Below, piece by piece: positions 11,713 through 20,549 of a DNA stretch of 64,000 bases. Position 1 is the stretch's first letter, and each line of letters opens with the position of its first letter. The translations under genes were made by a program, and so were the position numbers. Below the pieces are notes generated by a model. The model was given only the letters and a program-made list of their open reading frames with translations. It was not told the origin of the DNA and searched no databases. This stretch comes from Paludibacteraceae bacterium. Lineage in GTDB: Bacteria; Bacteroidota; Bacteroidia; Bacteroidales; Paludibacteraceae. The stretch lies in NCBI GenBank assembly GCA_017527905.1, contig JAFXPK010000005.1, positions 59,971-123,970 of the forward strand, given 5' to 3'.

Positions 11713-12183
11713 TTAATGTTTACGTGTGATTTTGAATGATTGTTTGTCAACGGATAGCACATAGACTCCTGCCTTGCTTGGCATTCTAACTGTCGAAATC
11801 CCGTCAGTGGCAGTTCTTGTTTGTGATACCACGACACCGCTTACTGCAGTAATGGCGATAATGGAGTTTGGTTGCGCATTTTGCACGCCGATAGTCTCGT
11901 CATCTATCCATACAATTCTTAATTCGTTTGTAGGAAGAGCATTGACTCCAGTCGCAAACGATTCGGTGAAGTGGTAATTCTTCACATCCTCAAAAGAGTA
12001 TGTTGTTTTTATGTCATTGTTGACCACAAGACTCTCATTGTTGTATGTGATGACGGGATTGTCCGCCAATAAGAACGAGATTGTGGTTCCCGTTTTCATC
12101 TCGATTGTCATATACTTAGCTTCTGCATGCGAGCCTAATACTAGACAGAGTAAAAAGAATGAGATAAATAATCGTTTTGCCAT
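11713..12183 (-). CDS. Small exported protein with T9SS-like C-terminal tail
   Basis: A 156-residue protein with a signal peptide (MAKRLFISFFLLCLVLGSHA), an N-terminal part of the kind IEMKTGTTISFLLADNPVIT often seen in Bacteroidales surface proteins next to BspA genes, and a C-terminal ~75 residues resembling a type A sorting domain (ITAVSGVVVSQ, then GVYVLSVDKQSFKITRKH). T9SS type A tails direct a protein across the outer membrane and are usually removed. Here the mature part would be only about 60 residues, so it may be an accessory surface protein and not an enzyme. It precedes the BspA-like gene by 12 bp. Confidence 0.7.
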   Translation of the reverse strand: MAKRLFISFFLLCLVLGSHAEAKYMTIEMKTGTTISFLLADNPVITYNNESLVVNNDIKTTYSFEDVKNYHFTESFATGVNALPTNELRIVWIDDETIGVQNAQPNSIIAITAVSGVVVSQTRTATDGISTVRMPSKAGVYVLSVDKQSFKITRKH

Positions 12184-12637
12184 AAATATCTTTAAGCTTA
12201 ATTTCTATAATTAATTATAGGGTTTTATAATTTCTTTTTTTAGTAATTAATAGAACCCATTGTCTTGTATGAAAAATCAATTTACAAAAATACTTTTCAA
12301 AGATAGTGCAAGTACTTTGAAAAACAATATTTCAAGAGCGTGCATTTTACGTCTGTTATACATTATTAGTAAAAATCAATAAATAATCTATGATTGTAGA
12401 GGTTGCATGAATAACAAATACTTTTTGTTAAGCTGATACTTGCAAGGTGGATTCATGCAATAGTAAATATGGTTAACTAACATTTCCTGATTTTTTATTT
12501 AGCACTCCCGTCTTGCATATTTCCTGGATTTTTACGAATTTTACATCTATCGCATGAAGTTTAAAATCAAAAGCGAAGGATGCCCTCTTTCTAAGGAAAC
12601 GGTCCTTCGCCGTACAAGAAACAATAAATTTATTTTT
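12184..12637. other. 454-bp divergent intergenic region
   Basis: This AT-rich stretch separates the leftward BspA pair from the rightward lipoprotein gene. On the minus strand 12298-12305 reads TATCTTTG, an exact -7 box, with ATTG about 19 bp upstream of it, a plausible promoter for the BspA pair with a leader of about 110 bases. No RNA gene or coding frame was recognised. The frame that extends the next gene upstream to 12554 is not favoured because the lipoprotein signal starts at 12638. Confidence 0.5.
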
Positions 12638-13432
12638 ATGAAACATGTTATTTATTCAGCCGTCGCATTCGCTACCCTAACCTTTGCGGCATGTGACCAA
12701 CCGAACGGAGGCGGACAGTCTGCATCATCCAACAACACGAATGAAGTCACCTCCATCGCTGAAATCCCTTCCGCAGGAGATGGCGTACAATCGGAGGCGA
12801 ATCATGTGGCGAACAACGCACAACCCATCACAGTGACAACCAAGGGAGGCATTGATCCGCAAAACTGGAAGCCAGGCGAGACAGCGACCCTCACGTTCAA
12901 CAGATTCCCCAAGAACGCGGCGGAGTGGCAAGCCGTCCAAGAGCAATACGGCAACAAACCCGAGGCAGCGGTGCTTCTCGAACTCATGGCCTTCGAGATC
13001 TACAACCATGACAAAGAGGAGGGAAGCAAATGCCTCGACATGGGCAATGTGACCAACAACATTCCCGACGTGACCAGGATTCTGAAGGACAGATATAACC
13101 CGCAGTACGGGGACTACTACACGCCCCAACTCGTGGCGACCTACATGGAGGGTGCCACACCTGAGAACGCTTACAAGGCGAATCAGCCTTTCACGATTCA
13201 AGTGCGTTCCCATAAGGTGAATAAATACCAGGATTCCAATGCCCTCAAGGGGACTGTGCTCTACCTAGAGGTGTACAGTTCAGGCTATGATACCCCATGG
13301 AGGGGAATCAGCGTGACCAAACAAAAAGGTTGCCCTTACTACAAAGTAGTGAATTGCCCTTCGCTCTACACCCAGTGCAAGCCCGTCTCCTTCAAAATCG
13401 ACGACGAGTATACGGATATCTGGGCGCAATAA
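12638..13432 (+). CDS. Lipoprotein of unknown function
   Basis: About 264 residues. The start at 12638 is chosen because it begins a lipoprotein signal (MKHVIYSAVAFATLTFAAC) with the lipidated Cys at residue 19. The frame is open for 28 more codons upstream, but those would mask the signal. The mature protein starts with a Ser/Asn/Gly-rich spacer and continues as a soluble, mixed domain with several Cys near the C-terminus (KGCPYY, VNCPSLYTQC). I recognise no family. It is alone on its strand and is followed by a clear terminator. Confidence 0.75.
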   Translation: MKHVIYSAVAFATLTFAACDQPNGGGQSASSNNTNEVTSIAEIPSAGDGVQSEANHVANNAQPITVTTKGGIDPQNWKPGETATLTFNRFPKNAAEWQAVQEQYGNKPEAAVLLELMAFEIYNHDKEEGSKCLDMGNVTNNIPDVTRILKDRYNPQYGDYYTPQLVATYMEGATPENAYKANQPFTIQVRSHKVNKYQDSNALKGTVLYLEVYSSGYDTPWRGISVTKQKGCPYYKVVNCPSLYTQCKPVSFKIDDEYTDIWAQ

Positions 13433-13493
13433 AAGGGCGTGAAATAGGCTGCGGGAAGGCCAGCATGGGCCATTCCGCAGGTGAAAAGTAGAG

Positions 13494-13530
13494 AGAGGAC
13501 TATCCTTCAGCGGGTTAGTCCTCTTTTTCT
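13494..13530 (+). terminator. Intrinsic terminator of the lipoprotein gene
   Basis: AGAGGACTA (13494-13502) pairs with TAGTCCTCT (13516-13524) and a T run follows. It overlaps the 3' end of the convergent small gene. Confidence 0.75.
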
Positions 13531-13766
13531 GCCTTCGTGATGGTTATTTCCACATTGTTTCCAAGACCATTCATCGTGCGTAACGCATTGATGGCCTGGG
13601 CTTCCGTGTATTGTCCGATGATCGGCACCCGCATGTAGTGGTCGCCGTCCCAGTCGCCGGACCCCTTCACCTTGAAGTTCACGAGGTAGTTGGTCGAATT
13701 GTTCAGGGTGGAACCTACCTCACCGAATGCCCTGAAAATCTTCATTAAATGGTTCAATATTCCCAT
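13515..13766 (-). CDS. Small hypothetical protein, 83 residues
   Basis: A short soluble protein (MGILNHLMKIFRAFGEVGST at the N-terminus, Asp/Glu/Lys at the end) with a central segment YMRVPIIGQYTEAQAINALR and a final strand NNVEITITK. The alternation suggests a small alpha/beta fold. No family is recognised. The stop overlaps the terminator of the convergent lipoprotein gene. Codon use is like that of its neighbours, so I think it is real, but there is no functional hint. Confidence 0.55.
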   Translation of the reverse strand: MGILNHLMKIFRAFGEVGSTLNNSTNYLVNFKVKGSGDWDGDHYMRVPIIGQYTEAQAINALRTMNGLGNNVEITITKAEKED

Positions 13767-13869
13767 GATGCTCCGTGTTTTTATTCACGCAAAGATATAC
13801 AATCGGCTGAAATATTGTACAAGGGTAGCATCTGGTTTGACGAGCGGAAGGAGGAATTAATTCATAGAA

Positions 13870-13944
13870 TTTGAACAAAAAGCAGAGGCTGTTCCTGGAG
13901 AATAGAACAGCCTCTTAAACAATCGTCCAAGGAGAGGGACAATT
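13870..13944 (-). terminator. Double-hairpin terminator after the C13-like peptidase gene
   Basis: Two perfect or near-perfect hairpins follow each other: AATYGTCC/GGAC-ATT at 13921-13944, and a 10-bp stem GAGGCTGTTC/GAACAGCCTC at 13885-13914. On the minus strand the second is followed by TGCTTTTTG. This fits termination of the leftward fibre/peptidase pair. Confidence 0.7.
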
Positions 13945-13952
13945 GCTTATTA

Positions 13953-15509
13953 CTATTTAACGATGATATATTTAGTGAACACGTCTTTCTCATTCGTGAC
14001 ATGCACCACATAGATGCCTGTCGGCCGGTCAGAGAGGTCTATTTGCACCTCCTTATCCGAAGATCTTCCCTCAAATACGACAACGCCTCTCATGTCGGCG
14101 ATGGTGATCCGGTTATCCCCCTCCTCGCTGAATCGCACATTAAGCACGTCTTCCGTCGGGATAGGATAGAGCTCGACATTCCACGCCCCATCTTCAAGTT
14201 GCTCGTTGAGTTCCGTCACAACATACTCCATGCTGTTGATGTCACCGACATGGTCTAGACTATCCTCGCAGGATATGAACTCCGTCCTGAAGTTGGCGTT
14301 TTTCGTCTTGAATCCGTCGCGGAGGTGGATGTATTTACCGCTCCTGAAGACGACATTGCAGTTTTCCAATGCGCTTCTCCCGATGATGTCGTACATAGCC
14401 TCTAACTCGATGTCGCTCCTTTTGTCATACTTCACGTCCACTCTTCCTTCCAGGTCGAAACGGCAGTAGATGAAATCGCTTTCGCTCGAGTAGAACTGAG
14501 GCGCCTCGAAATCTTCAGGTTTTTTCTCCCTCGTTTCCAATTTCGAACACGTATCATGGTCTTTTGCATATATATATGCTTCCTCGAATGACACCGTGTT
14601 GTCACCATTCGCATCGATGAATTCCGAATTCTCTGGCTTCTTGCCGTCGTATGTGGTACCAGTCAGAGCGTCGAAAAATTTCACAAAGAAGGTATTGAAT
14701 TCGCCAATGGTTCCCCAAGAGTATTTGCTTGCAGAGGTGGATGTGATGATGGTCCTGTTTTCACCCTTTAGCTCCCTAAGGAAACCACCGCTGTAGCACT
14801 GCAACAAGAAAATGTTGGCATGCTTATAGGTTATATTGCCCAAGAGCCTACTCATGTCATACGGATTCACGTTGTAAGGACTGAGCGCCCTCCACAAACA
14901 AATCTCATTTGGAGATTTACCGCCATGATCCGAGACAAAAACCCATAACCTGTCAATATCCTTGATGCCTGCAAGGGAATCGAATGTGTTTTGTACATGT
15001 TCCCATGTGGCCGCGTTGTCGATGTCGGTCTCCCCATCTCCATCCAAATCCGCCGGAGCATTGATCCTGTAGTAACGGAGTTCGCCGATTTCTTCTATAA
15101 GAACATCATTCGGCATGGTAGGAGCGGTAGGAACATACTTGATACTATCTGTCCTGATCAAAGTCTCCTTGCCAGTGTCTAGTCCATCCGCCATCAATAC
15201 GGTGATGTTGGAGGCGGGGATTCCCTCAATATTCGTGAAATACTGGTAAGCAAGCGAGCAATCGTTCCAATAATGAACGTGGTTGCAATAAGGGTCGATT
15301 CCTCCGTTGATGATGACCACATGGTCATTGGGAGCATACTTCCCTGTCTTTTCATATACGTTCGGGGAAAGAAGATGGTATGTCTGATGCAAACTTCCAC
15401 TCCGCAACGTATTGCCTCCGCTAAGGGCGGTCTCTTCCTGCGCCACCGAATGGCCCGTGGCTAAGAGAGAGATAGCGGCTAGGAGTAAAATATATCTTGG
15501 CGTCTTCAT
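13953..15509 (-). CDS. Caspase/legumain-like (clan CD) cysteine peptidase with T9SS tail
   Basis: About 518 residues; ATG at 15509 is preferred over a TTG two codons earlier because it opens a signal peptide (MKTPRYILLLAAISLL...SVAQ). A C13/C14-like fold is indicated by VVIINGGID, the His motif WVFVSDHGGKS (His about 195) and the Cys motif FLLQCYSGGFL (Cys about 238), the catalytic dyad of clan CD peptidases. A Ca-like DLDGDGETDIDN loop lies before the His, and a second DANGDN loop follows. The C-terminal ~75 residues (ELYPIPTEDVLNVRF, GIYVVHVTNEKDVF, KYIIVK) form a T9SS type A sorting domain. It is therefore probably a secreted or surface peptidase. It starts 6 bp after the fibre-like gene in one transcript. 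Confidence 0.8.
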   Translation of the reverse strand: MKTPRYILLLAAISLLATGHSVAQEETALSGGNTLRSGSLHQTYHLLSPNVYEKTGKYAPNDHVVIINGGIDPYCNHVHYWNDCSLAYQYFTNIEGIPASNITVLMADGLDTGKETLIRTDSIKYVPTAPTMPNDVLIEEIGELRYYRINAPADLDGDGETDIDNAATWEHVQNTFDSLAGIKDIDRLWVFVSDHGGKSPNEICLWRALSPYNVNPYDMSRLLGNITYKHANIFLLQCYSGGFLRELKGENRTIITSTSASKYSWGTIGEFNTFFVKFFDALTGTTYDGKKPENSEFIDANGDNTVSFEEAYIYAKDHDTCSKLETREKKPEDFEAPQFYSSESDFIYCRFDLEGRVDVKYDKRSDIELEAMYDIIGRSALENCNVVFRSGKYIHLRDGFKTKNANFRTEFISCEDSLDHVGDINSMEYVVTELNEQLEDGAWNVELYPIPTEDVLNVRFSEEGDNRITIADMRGVVVFEGRSSDKEVQIDLSDRPTGIYVVHVTNEKDVFTKYIIVK

Positions 15510-15515
15510 ACTCAA

Positions 15516-16670
15516 TTACTTATCTAATGATTCAACTTTCGCTTTCAACGCTTCGTTCTCTTTCTCCAATTGGATCAAGTGCAAGGTGAGCTCCTCCACC
15601 TTCTCAAGCAACAGGTTGCTCATCTCCGATACGCTCATGCCGTTTTGGGAGATCTCAGCGGCGGACGGAATGCCTGGGAGGTGTTTGTTTTCCTTCACGT
15701 AGCTCTCCACCTCCTTCAATGACTTGAGGTTGTAGTTGTCCTCGAACACGTAGTCGGCCGCATTGTTGAGATCCACACGGATATCCTTGGCTTTGAGCTG
15801 GTTGACGTTCATGTTGTCTGACGTGAGCTTGGAAACCTCTATCTCGTCATGGCAGGTGATCTTGCCGTTCACCGTGAGGTCTTTATCCATGAGGACTGAT
15901 CCAATGTAGAAACGGTAGCTGTTGCCGCGGAAGTTGAGCGGTGAGTAACCTCCTATCTCGTCGGACGTGATGGTGTTGGTCGGAACCTCTCCCTCGTTGT
16001 TGACCACTCTGTCGAAGTGAATGCTAGTGCCTGGGGAAGTGAGCAGAAGCAACATCTCGTCCGAAACATCCAATACGGTTCTACCTTTCACATATAGCTT
16101 GTTGTTATCGCTGCCTTGCGCGCCGATTGACACGTTGCCCTTGAAGTATGCGTTACCATAGCGGAATTTATAGTCGGATGCGTTGAAGTGGAGAGAGGTG
16201 AGGTTGCCTTGCACCTTTGACTCAATCGTGTTGACGGACTTCTCCAGATCCCTGTCGTTTGAGTGCAGAATCGCTATGCCGGAATTACCGGTGGTCTGTA
16301 CATGGAAGGAATTGTTGGTGACATTGAAGTTGATATTGCCCTCGAACCAAGTATCTCCCTTGACGTACAACTTCTTCGTGTCGAGCGGCTCGGTACCGAT
16401 TCCCACGTTACCATCCCTGAACGCGAACTTGGAAGCCTCGAAGCTGAGACCGAATTTCGAGTCGTTGTAACCAGTCGTGTGGATGACACTTCCGCTTCCA
16501 TCCGCTTCGTCCTTGAAATCAAGCTGATGATAAAGCGCTGTTCTGACCGAGAGACCACCATACAAGGCTGATTTCCCACTAACACTCAATGTTTCAAACG
16601 ATTCGGCGTTCGCCGTAGACACTGATAGAGCAATACCCATTGCTGCTACCCCAAATTTTTTTAAATTCAT
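15516..16670 (-). CDS. Exported fibre-like protein with C-terminal coiled coil
   Basis: About 384 residues from ATG 16670, chosen because it starts a signal peptide (MNLKKFGVAAMGIALSVSTA). The middle is beta-rich with recurring KLYVKG and NVGIG/NVSIG phrases, typical of trimeric fibre or tail-spike shafts. The C-terminal part has the segment DYVFEDNYNLKSLKEVESYV, then KHLPGIPSAAEI, and a long heptad coiled coil (LLLEKVEELTLHLIQLEKEN). This ending is common in Bacteroidota 'tail fibre domain' surface proteins and probably drives trimerisation. The clan CD peptidase gene follows by 6 bp, so a fibre-plus-protease partnership is possible. No phage genes are nearby. Confidence 0.7.
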   Translation of the reverse strand: MNLKKFGVAAMGIALSVSTANAESFETLSVSGKSALYGGLSVRTALYHQLDFKDEADGSGSVIHTTGYNDSKFGLSFEASKFAFRDGNVGIGTEPLDTKKLYVKGDTWFEGNINFNVTNNSFHVQTTGNSGIAILHSNDRDLEKSVNTIESKVQGNLTSLHFNASDYKFRYGNAYFKGNVSIGAQGSDNNKLYVKGRTVLDVSDEMLLLLTSPGTSIHFDRVVNNEGEVPTNTITSDEIGGYSPLNFRGNSYRFYIGSVLMDKDLTVNGKITCHDEIEVSKLTSDNMNVNQLKAKDIRVDLNNAADYVFEDNYNLKSLKEVESYVKENKHLPGIPSAAEISQNGMSVSEMSNLLLEKVEELTLHLIQLEKENEALKAKVESLDK

Positions 16671-17485
16671 AACGTTAAATTTTAATATATAGTAAATAAA
16701 TAATGATGCATGTTCACACCTTACATGCAAATACAGATTGGCTATGAATGCTGACGGATTCCTATATTCATGGTTTTAAAGTACGCAATAACACTTTCCC
16801 CATTCCGCTATGGCATTGCCTTGTTGTTCCATTTGGCATATATATAACACTGAAAAATACACACGTGCCAATAAATGGTTTCCATATTCGAAAACGAAGG
16901 TAATAATTCTATTGTGCATTGGATGAGGATAAATTACCCAACATTGGAGAAATGACCATTCAACAGCCTGCTTTTTAGAGATATAGGTTACTTATTCCGT
17001 TTGATGCAACGTAAAAATGAATCCGTTTTATTACCAATCATCTATTGTGCGGAAAGAGAAGTTTCATCCAAAACACCCATTTGAAAAAGCAAAAATCGTG
17101 CCAAAGCACATTATTCCATTGGCTAACGCATTTTTTCTTGATATATATATACAAAATAGCCCATATAAGATATACACGGAAGAAAAAACTCAAAACGAAG
17201 CCTATGAGGAACCATTAAATCGTTCCGACGTATTCAAAATCGTTTTCTATCATGCATACGCCAAACGCATTGGAACGGAATCTCCCAGATGCCGGATTTC
17301 ATCGATAAGATCAATTCCTCCATGGCGTCGAATCGCCCTCGGAATGGGTAAGTAGGCTTAAATCAATCGGATACATTTTCAAGGGAAAAGTAAAAATGTG
17401 TCCGACTTCGGTAAACTTATCCAATGGTTCCGACCATGTTCTCCATAAATTTTAGTACATTTGCATCGTAAAACATATTTTGTGT
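16671..17485. other. 815-bp intergenic region with no convincing gene
   Basis: This AT-rich space lies between the leftward fibre gene and rightward ftsY. A 112-codon frame at 17017-17355 has no start context, no conserved features and an odd composition, so I do not call it. An inverted repeat TTGGCA/TGCCAA lies at 16834-16871. The ftsY promoter is at the right edge. Confidence 0.5.
17456..17463 (+). promoter_or_regulatory. -7 promoter box for ftsY-rimO
   Basis: TACATTTG matches TAnnTTTG and lies 22 bp before the ftsY ATG at 17486. No good -33 TTTG is seen. Confidence 0.5.
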
Positions 17486-18439
17486 ATGGGTATATTCAGT
17501 AGCATTTTTTCAAGGGAGAAAAAAGAGACGCTCGACAAGGGTCTCGAAAAAACCAAGCAGAACCTTTTCAGCAAGATTGCGCGCGCCGTCGTCGGAAAGT
17601 CTAAGGTGGACGATGAAGTGCTGGACAACCTGGAAGAGGTGTTGATCACCTCTGACGTGGGTGTGGACACGACCTTGAAAATCATAGAGAGAATAGAGCA
17701 ACGCGTGGAACGTGACAAATACGTCAGCACGGACGAGTTGAACAATATCCTCAAGGACGAAATAGCCTCCCTGCTGGAGGAAAACAATACCACGGACGAG
17801 AAGGATTTCTCCATCCCGCAGACCGACGGACCATACGTCATCATGGTGGTCGGCGTGAACGGAGTGGGTAAGACCACCACCATCGGAAAGCTGGCCTACC
17901 AGTTCCAGAAAATGGGCAAGAAGGTCTACTTGGGCGCGGCGGACACTTTCCGTGCGGCGGCGGTGGACCAGCTATGCATCTGGGGCGAGAGAGTGGGTTG
18001 CCCAGTCATCAAGCAGCAGATGGGCTCTGACCCGGCTTCCGTAGCGTTCGATACGCTATCGTCCGCCAAGGCGAACAACGCTGATGTCGTAATCATCGAT
18101 ACCGCAGGAAGGCTTCATAATAAGATCAACCTGATGAACGAGCTCTCCAAGATCAAGCAAGTGATGCGCAAGATCATACCGAACGCTCCGCACGATGTGC
18201 TTCTGGTTTTGGACGGTTCCACCGGACAGAATGCCTTCGAGCAGGCGAAGCAATTCACCAAGGCGACGGAGGTGAGCTCGCTGGCCATCACGAAGCTGGA
18301 CGGTACAGCGAAGGGTGGCGTCGTCATCGGCATATCCGACCAGTTCAAGATTCCTGTCAAATACATCGGTGTAGGCGAAGGAATAGACCACCTGCAGGTA
18401 TTCAACAAGAGAGAATTCGTCGATTCCTTGTTCAAATAA
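17486..18439 (+). CDS. ftsY: Signal recognition particle receptor FtsY
   Basis: The GTPase that docks SRP-ribosome complexes at the inner membrane. From ATG 17486 (a TTG two codons earlier is less likely) it has 317 residues: a short basic N-terminal segment instead of the long acidic A domain of E. coli, the helical N domain, and the G domain with G1 GVNGVGKTTTIGKLA, DTFRAAAVDQL, G3 DTAGR, G4 TKLDGTAKGG and the closing GVGEGIDHL. All GTP-binding motifs are intact. rimO follows after 10 bp, a pairing common in Bacteroidota, so they are likely cotranscribed. Confidence 0.95.
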   Translation: MGIFSSIFSREKKETLDKGLEKTKQNLFSKIARAVVGKSKVDDEVLDNLEEVLITSDVGVDTTLKIIERIEQRVERDKYVSTDELNNILKDEIASLLEENNTTDEKDFSIPQTDGPYVIMVVGVNGVGKTTTIGKLAYQFQKMGKKVYLGAADTFRAAAVDQLCIWGERVGCPVIKQQMGSDPASVAFDTLSSAKANNADVVIIDTAGRLHNKINLMNELSKIKQVMRKIIPNAPHDVLLVLDGSTGQNAFEQAKQFTKATEVSSLAITKLDGTAKGGVVIGISDQFKIPVKYIGVGEGIDHLQVFNKREFVDSLFK

Positions 18440-18449
18440 ACCAAGAGAA

Positions 18450-19751
18450 ATGCAAAAGAAGTCGATCGACATCATCTGCATGGGGTGCTCGAAGAACCTC
18501 GTGGATGCGGAGCTATTGGCCAACCAGCTGGAGGCGAACGGATACGAGACGCACTTCGACCCGAGCCCATCCAAGGCGAAGATCGTCATCATCAACACCT
18601 GCGGATTCATCGGCGACGCGAAGGAGGAATCCATTAACCAGATCCTCAGTTTCGCGAAGAAACGCAAACGTGGCAGTCTGGAGAAGCTCCTGGTGATGGG
18701 ATGTCTGTCGGAACGCTACCTGAAAGAGCTCACCACGGAGATCCCTGAAGTGGACAAGTTCTATGGCAAATTCGCTTGGAAGGATATCATAGCGGACCTC
18801 AAGGGAGAGTACCGCTCGGATTGTACCAACATCCATAAATTGTCGACCCCCTCCCACTACGCCTACGTGAAGATCTCGGAGGGATGCGACCGCCGCTGCG
18901 CATATTGCGCCATCCCTATCATCACAGGCAAATACAAGTCTCGTCCGATTGAGGAGATCGTCTCCGAAGTCGAATCGCTCGTGGCGCAAGGCGTGAAGGA
19001 GTTCCAGATCATCGCACAAGACTTGACCTACTACGGGAAGGACCTATACGGGAAGTTCGCCATCGCGGAACTGGTCGAGAAAATATCCGACGTGAAAGGT
19101 GTGGAGTGGATCCGCCTGCACTACGCCTACCCTACCCAATTCCCATACGACCTGCTGAAGGTAATGAGGGAGCGCGACAACGTCTGCAAATACCTCGACA
19201 TCGCCCTGCAACACATAGACAACGATATCCTCAAGGCCATGCGCCGTCCTATCACGGAAGAGGAGACCAACAGCCTGCTCCAACGCATCCGCGAGGAGGT
19301 GCCGGGCATCCATATCCGCACCACCCTGATGGTCGGATTCCCTAACGAGACGGAAGAGCAGTTCAACAAGCTGATGGAGTTCACCCGAAAAGCCAAATTC
19401 GAGCGCATGGGAGCCTTCACATACTGCGAAGAGGAGGGAACATATGCGGGAGACCACCTCAAGGACAATATCGACGAAAAAACCAAGGGAAAACGCCTCG
19501 GACTGTTGATGGACCTCCAGGAGGGCATCGCCGAGGAGTTGAACAAGGCTAAGGTGGGCAAGACATTCAAGGTTATCATCGACCGCAAAGAGGGGGATTA
19601 CTACTACGGAAGGACGGAGTTCGACTCCCCTGAGGTCGATCCGGAAGTGCTGATACCAACCGCCAACGGAGAATTAACCATCGGAGAGTTTTACCAAGTC
19701 AGAATCACAGACTACGAATATTTCGACTTGATAGGGGAAGTTGCCCTTTAA
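18450..19751 (+). CDS. rimO: Ribosomal protein S12 methylthiotransferase RimO
   Basis: A radical-SAM enzyme that adds a methylthio group to an Asp of ribosomal protein S12. Its 433 residues show the N-terminal methylthiotransferase domain with three cluster Cys (CMGCSKNLVDAELL, NTCGFIGDAKEE, MGCLSERY), the radical-SAM motif CDRRCAYCAIP, and a C-terminal TRAM domain. RimO and not MiaB is indicated by the CSKNLVDAE opening and the ITGKYKSRPIEEI segment. It lies 10 bp after ftsY. Confidence 0.95.
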   Translation: MQKKSIDIICMGCSKNLVDAELLANQLEANGYETHFDPSPSKAKIVIINTCGFIGDAKEESINQILSFAKKRKRGSLEKLLVMGCLSERYLKELTTEIPEVDKFYGKFAWKDIIADLKGEYRSDCTNIHKLSTPSHYAYVKISEGCDRRCAYCAIPIITGKYKSRPIEEIVSEVESLVAQGVKEFQIIAQDLTYYGKDLYGKFAIAELVEKISDVKGVEWIRLHYAYPTQFPYDLLKVMRERDNVCKYLDIALQHIDNDILKAMRRPITEEETNSLLQRIREEVPGIHIRTTLMVGFPNETEEQFNKLMEFTRKAKFERMGAFTYCEEEGTYAGDHLKDNIDEKTKGKRLGLLMDLQEGIAEELNKAKVGKTFKVIIDRKEGDYYYGRTEFDSPEVDPEVLIPTANGELTIGEFYQVRITDYEYFDLIGEVAL

Positions 19752-19829
19752 GATCCGCTGAGGGAATTTGTAAATCGTTAAATAGTAAATGCCATTGTCT
19801 AACGCGGTAAATGAAACCGCCATAGGCCA

Positions 19830-20450
19830 CTATTCAATCCGCTTTGAAAGATAGCTGCTAAGCAATGAATCATAGTCCTCACTCCATGGTTCAACAACAA
19901 CATCGACATCGCCAAGAGAAAAAACAGATTCTATCTCACTTCCGTTCACGACATTCACATACACTTTATCCTCTATACAGGGACACGCCTCATCATGTGT
20001 TATATAAAACACACGTTTTTCCCGCCCTGTCTTTTTAAAATAACGCTCATCGGGGTCAATATAGCACATATGCCCCGCCAACACACAGCAGGCTTTGACT
20101 CGATACTGCAAACTATCCTCATAATAGCCGTAATACCAATAATGATGGGAATCAATCTCAAGATTATACGTTGCGATGTCAGAACCATTAACCAATAGTC
20201 CGACATGATTTATAAAATAAAGATCAAGTGGGACATCGGACTCATCCTTAAATTGTTCCTCAACAACCGATTCGATATTCTTCTTTAGTTCTTGGTCGAT
20301 AAACGCATATTCGTCGAGCTTGAAACTTATAAGATGTCCACTACTATGATGTCCACTACAAGCAGTCAATGCCACACCGAGCATCACCCCAAGAACCCAA
20401 TGGAAGGCTCGGAGCTTCCCTGCAATATTTATACCCAATTGATTTCCCAT
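19830..20450 (-). CDS. Lipoprotein, paralogue of the gene at 20550-21107
   Basis: A 206-residue protein with a lipoprotein signal ending LGVALTACSG. The mature part shares with its neighbour the segment SFKLDEYAFIDQELKKNIES, then a beta-rich, His/Tyr-rich region (DSHHYWYYGYYEDSLQYRVK), a Cys pair ACCVLAGHMCYIDPDERYFK and a final Cys-x-Cys (ACPCIEDKVY). No family is recognised. It has about 30 extra C-terminal residues compared with its twin. The upstream DNA is also duplicated, so the copy event included the promoter region. Confidence 0.75.
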   Translation of the reverse strand: MGNQLGINIAGKLRAFHWVLGVMLGVALTACSGHHSSGHLISFKLDEYAFIDQELKKNIESVVEEQFKDESDVPLDLYFINHVGLLVNGSDIATYNLEIDSHHYWYYGYYEDSLQYRVKACCVLAGHMCYIDPDERYFKKTGREKRVFYITHDEACPCIEDKVYVNVVNGSEIESVFSLGDVDVVVEPWSEDYDSLLSSYLSKRIE

Positions 20451-20549
20451 TCCTTATCTTTCTTAAAATCAGGAGATATAATAAAGATACTTCACATCAA
20501 ATATAAACAATATGGATTACAAATACAAAACCATGTTTCAGGGAAGGCA

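Noticed and set aside
12554..12637. Upstream extension of the lipoprotein gene by 28 codons
   Set aside because: It would put a charged stretch before a clear lipoprotein signal peptide; the start at 12638 is preferred.
15516..16670. Fibre-like gene considered as evidence of a prophage
   Set aside because: No terminase, capsid, portal, integrase or lysis gene is nearby, and the protein has a signal peptide, which phage fibres lack.
17017..17355. 112-codon plus-strand frame before ftsY
   Set aside because: No recognisable domain, no start context, and a composition unlike nearby genes. Not called as a gene.
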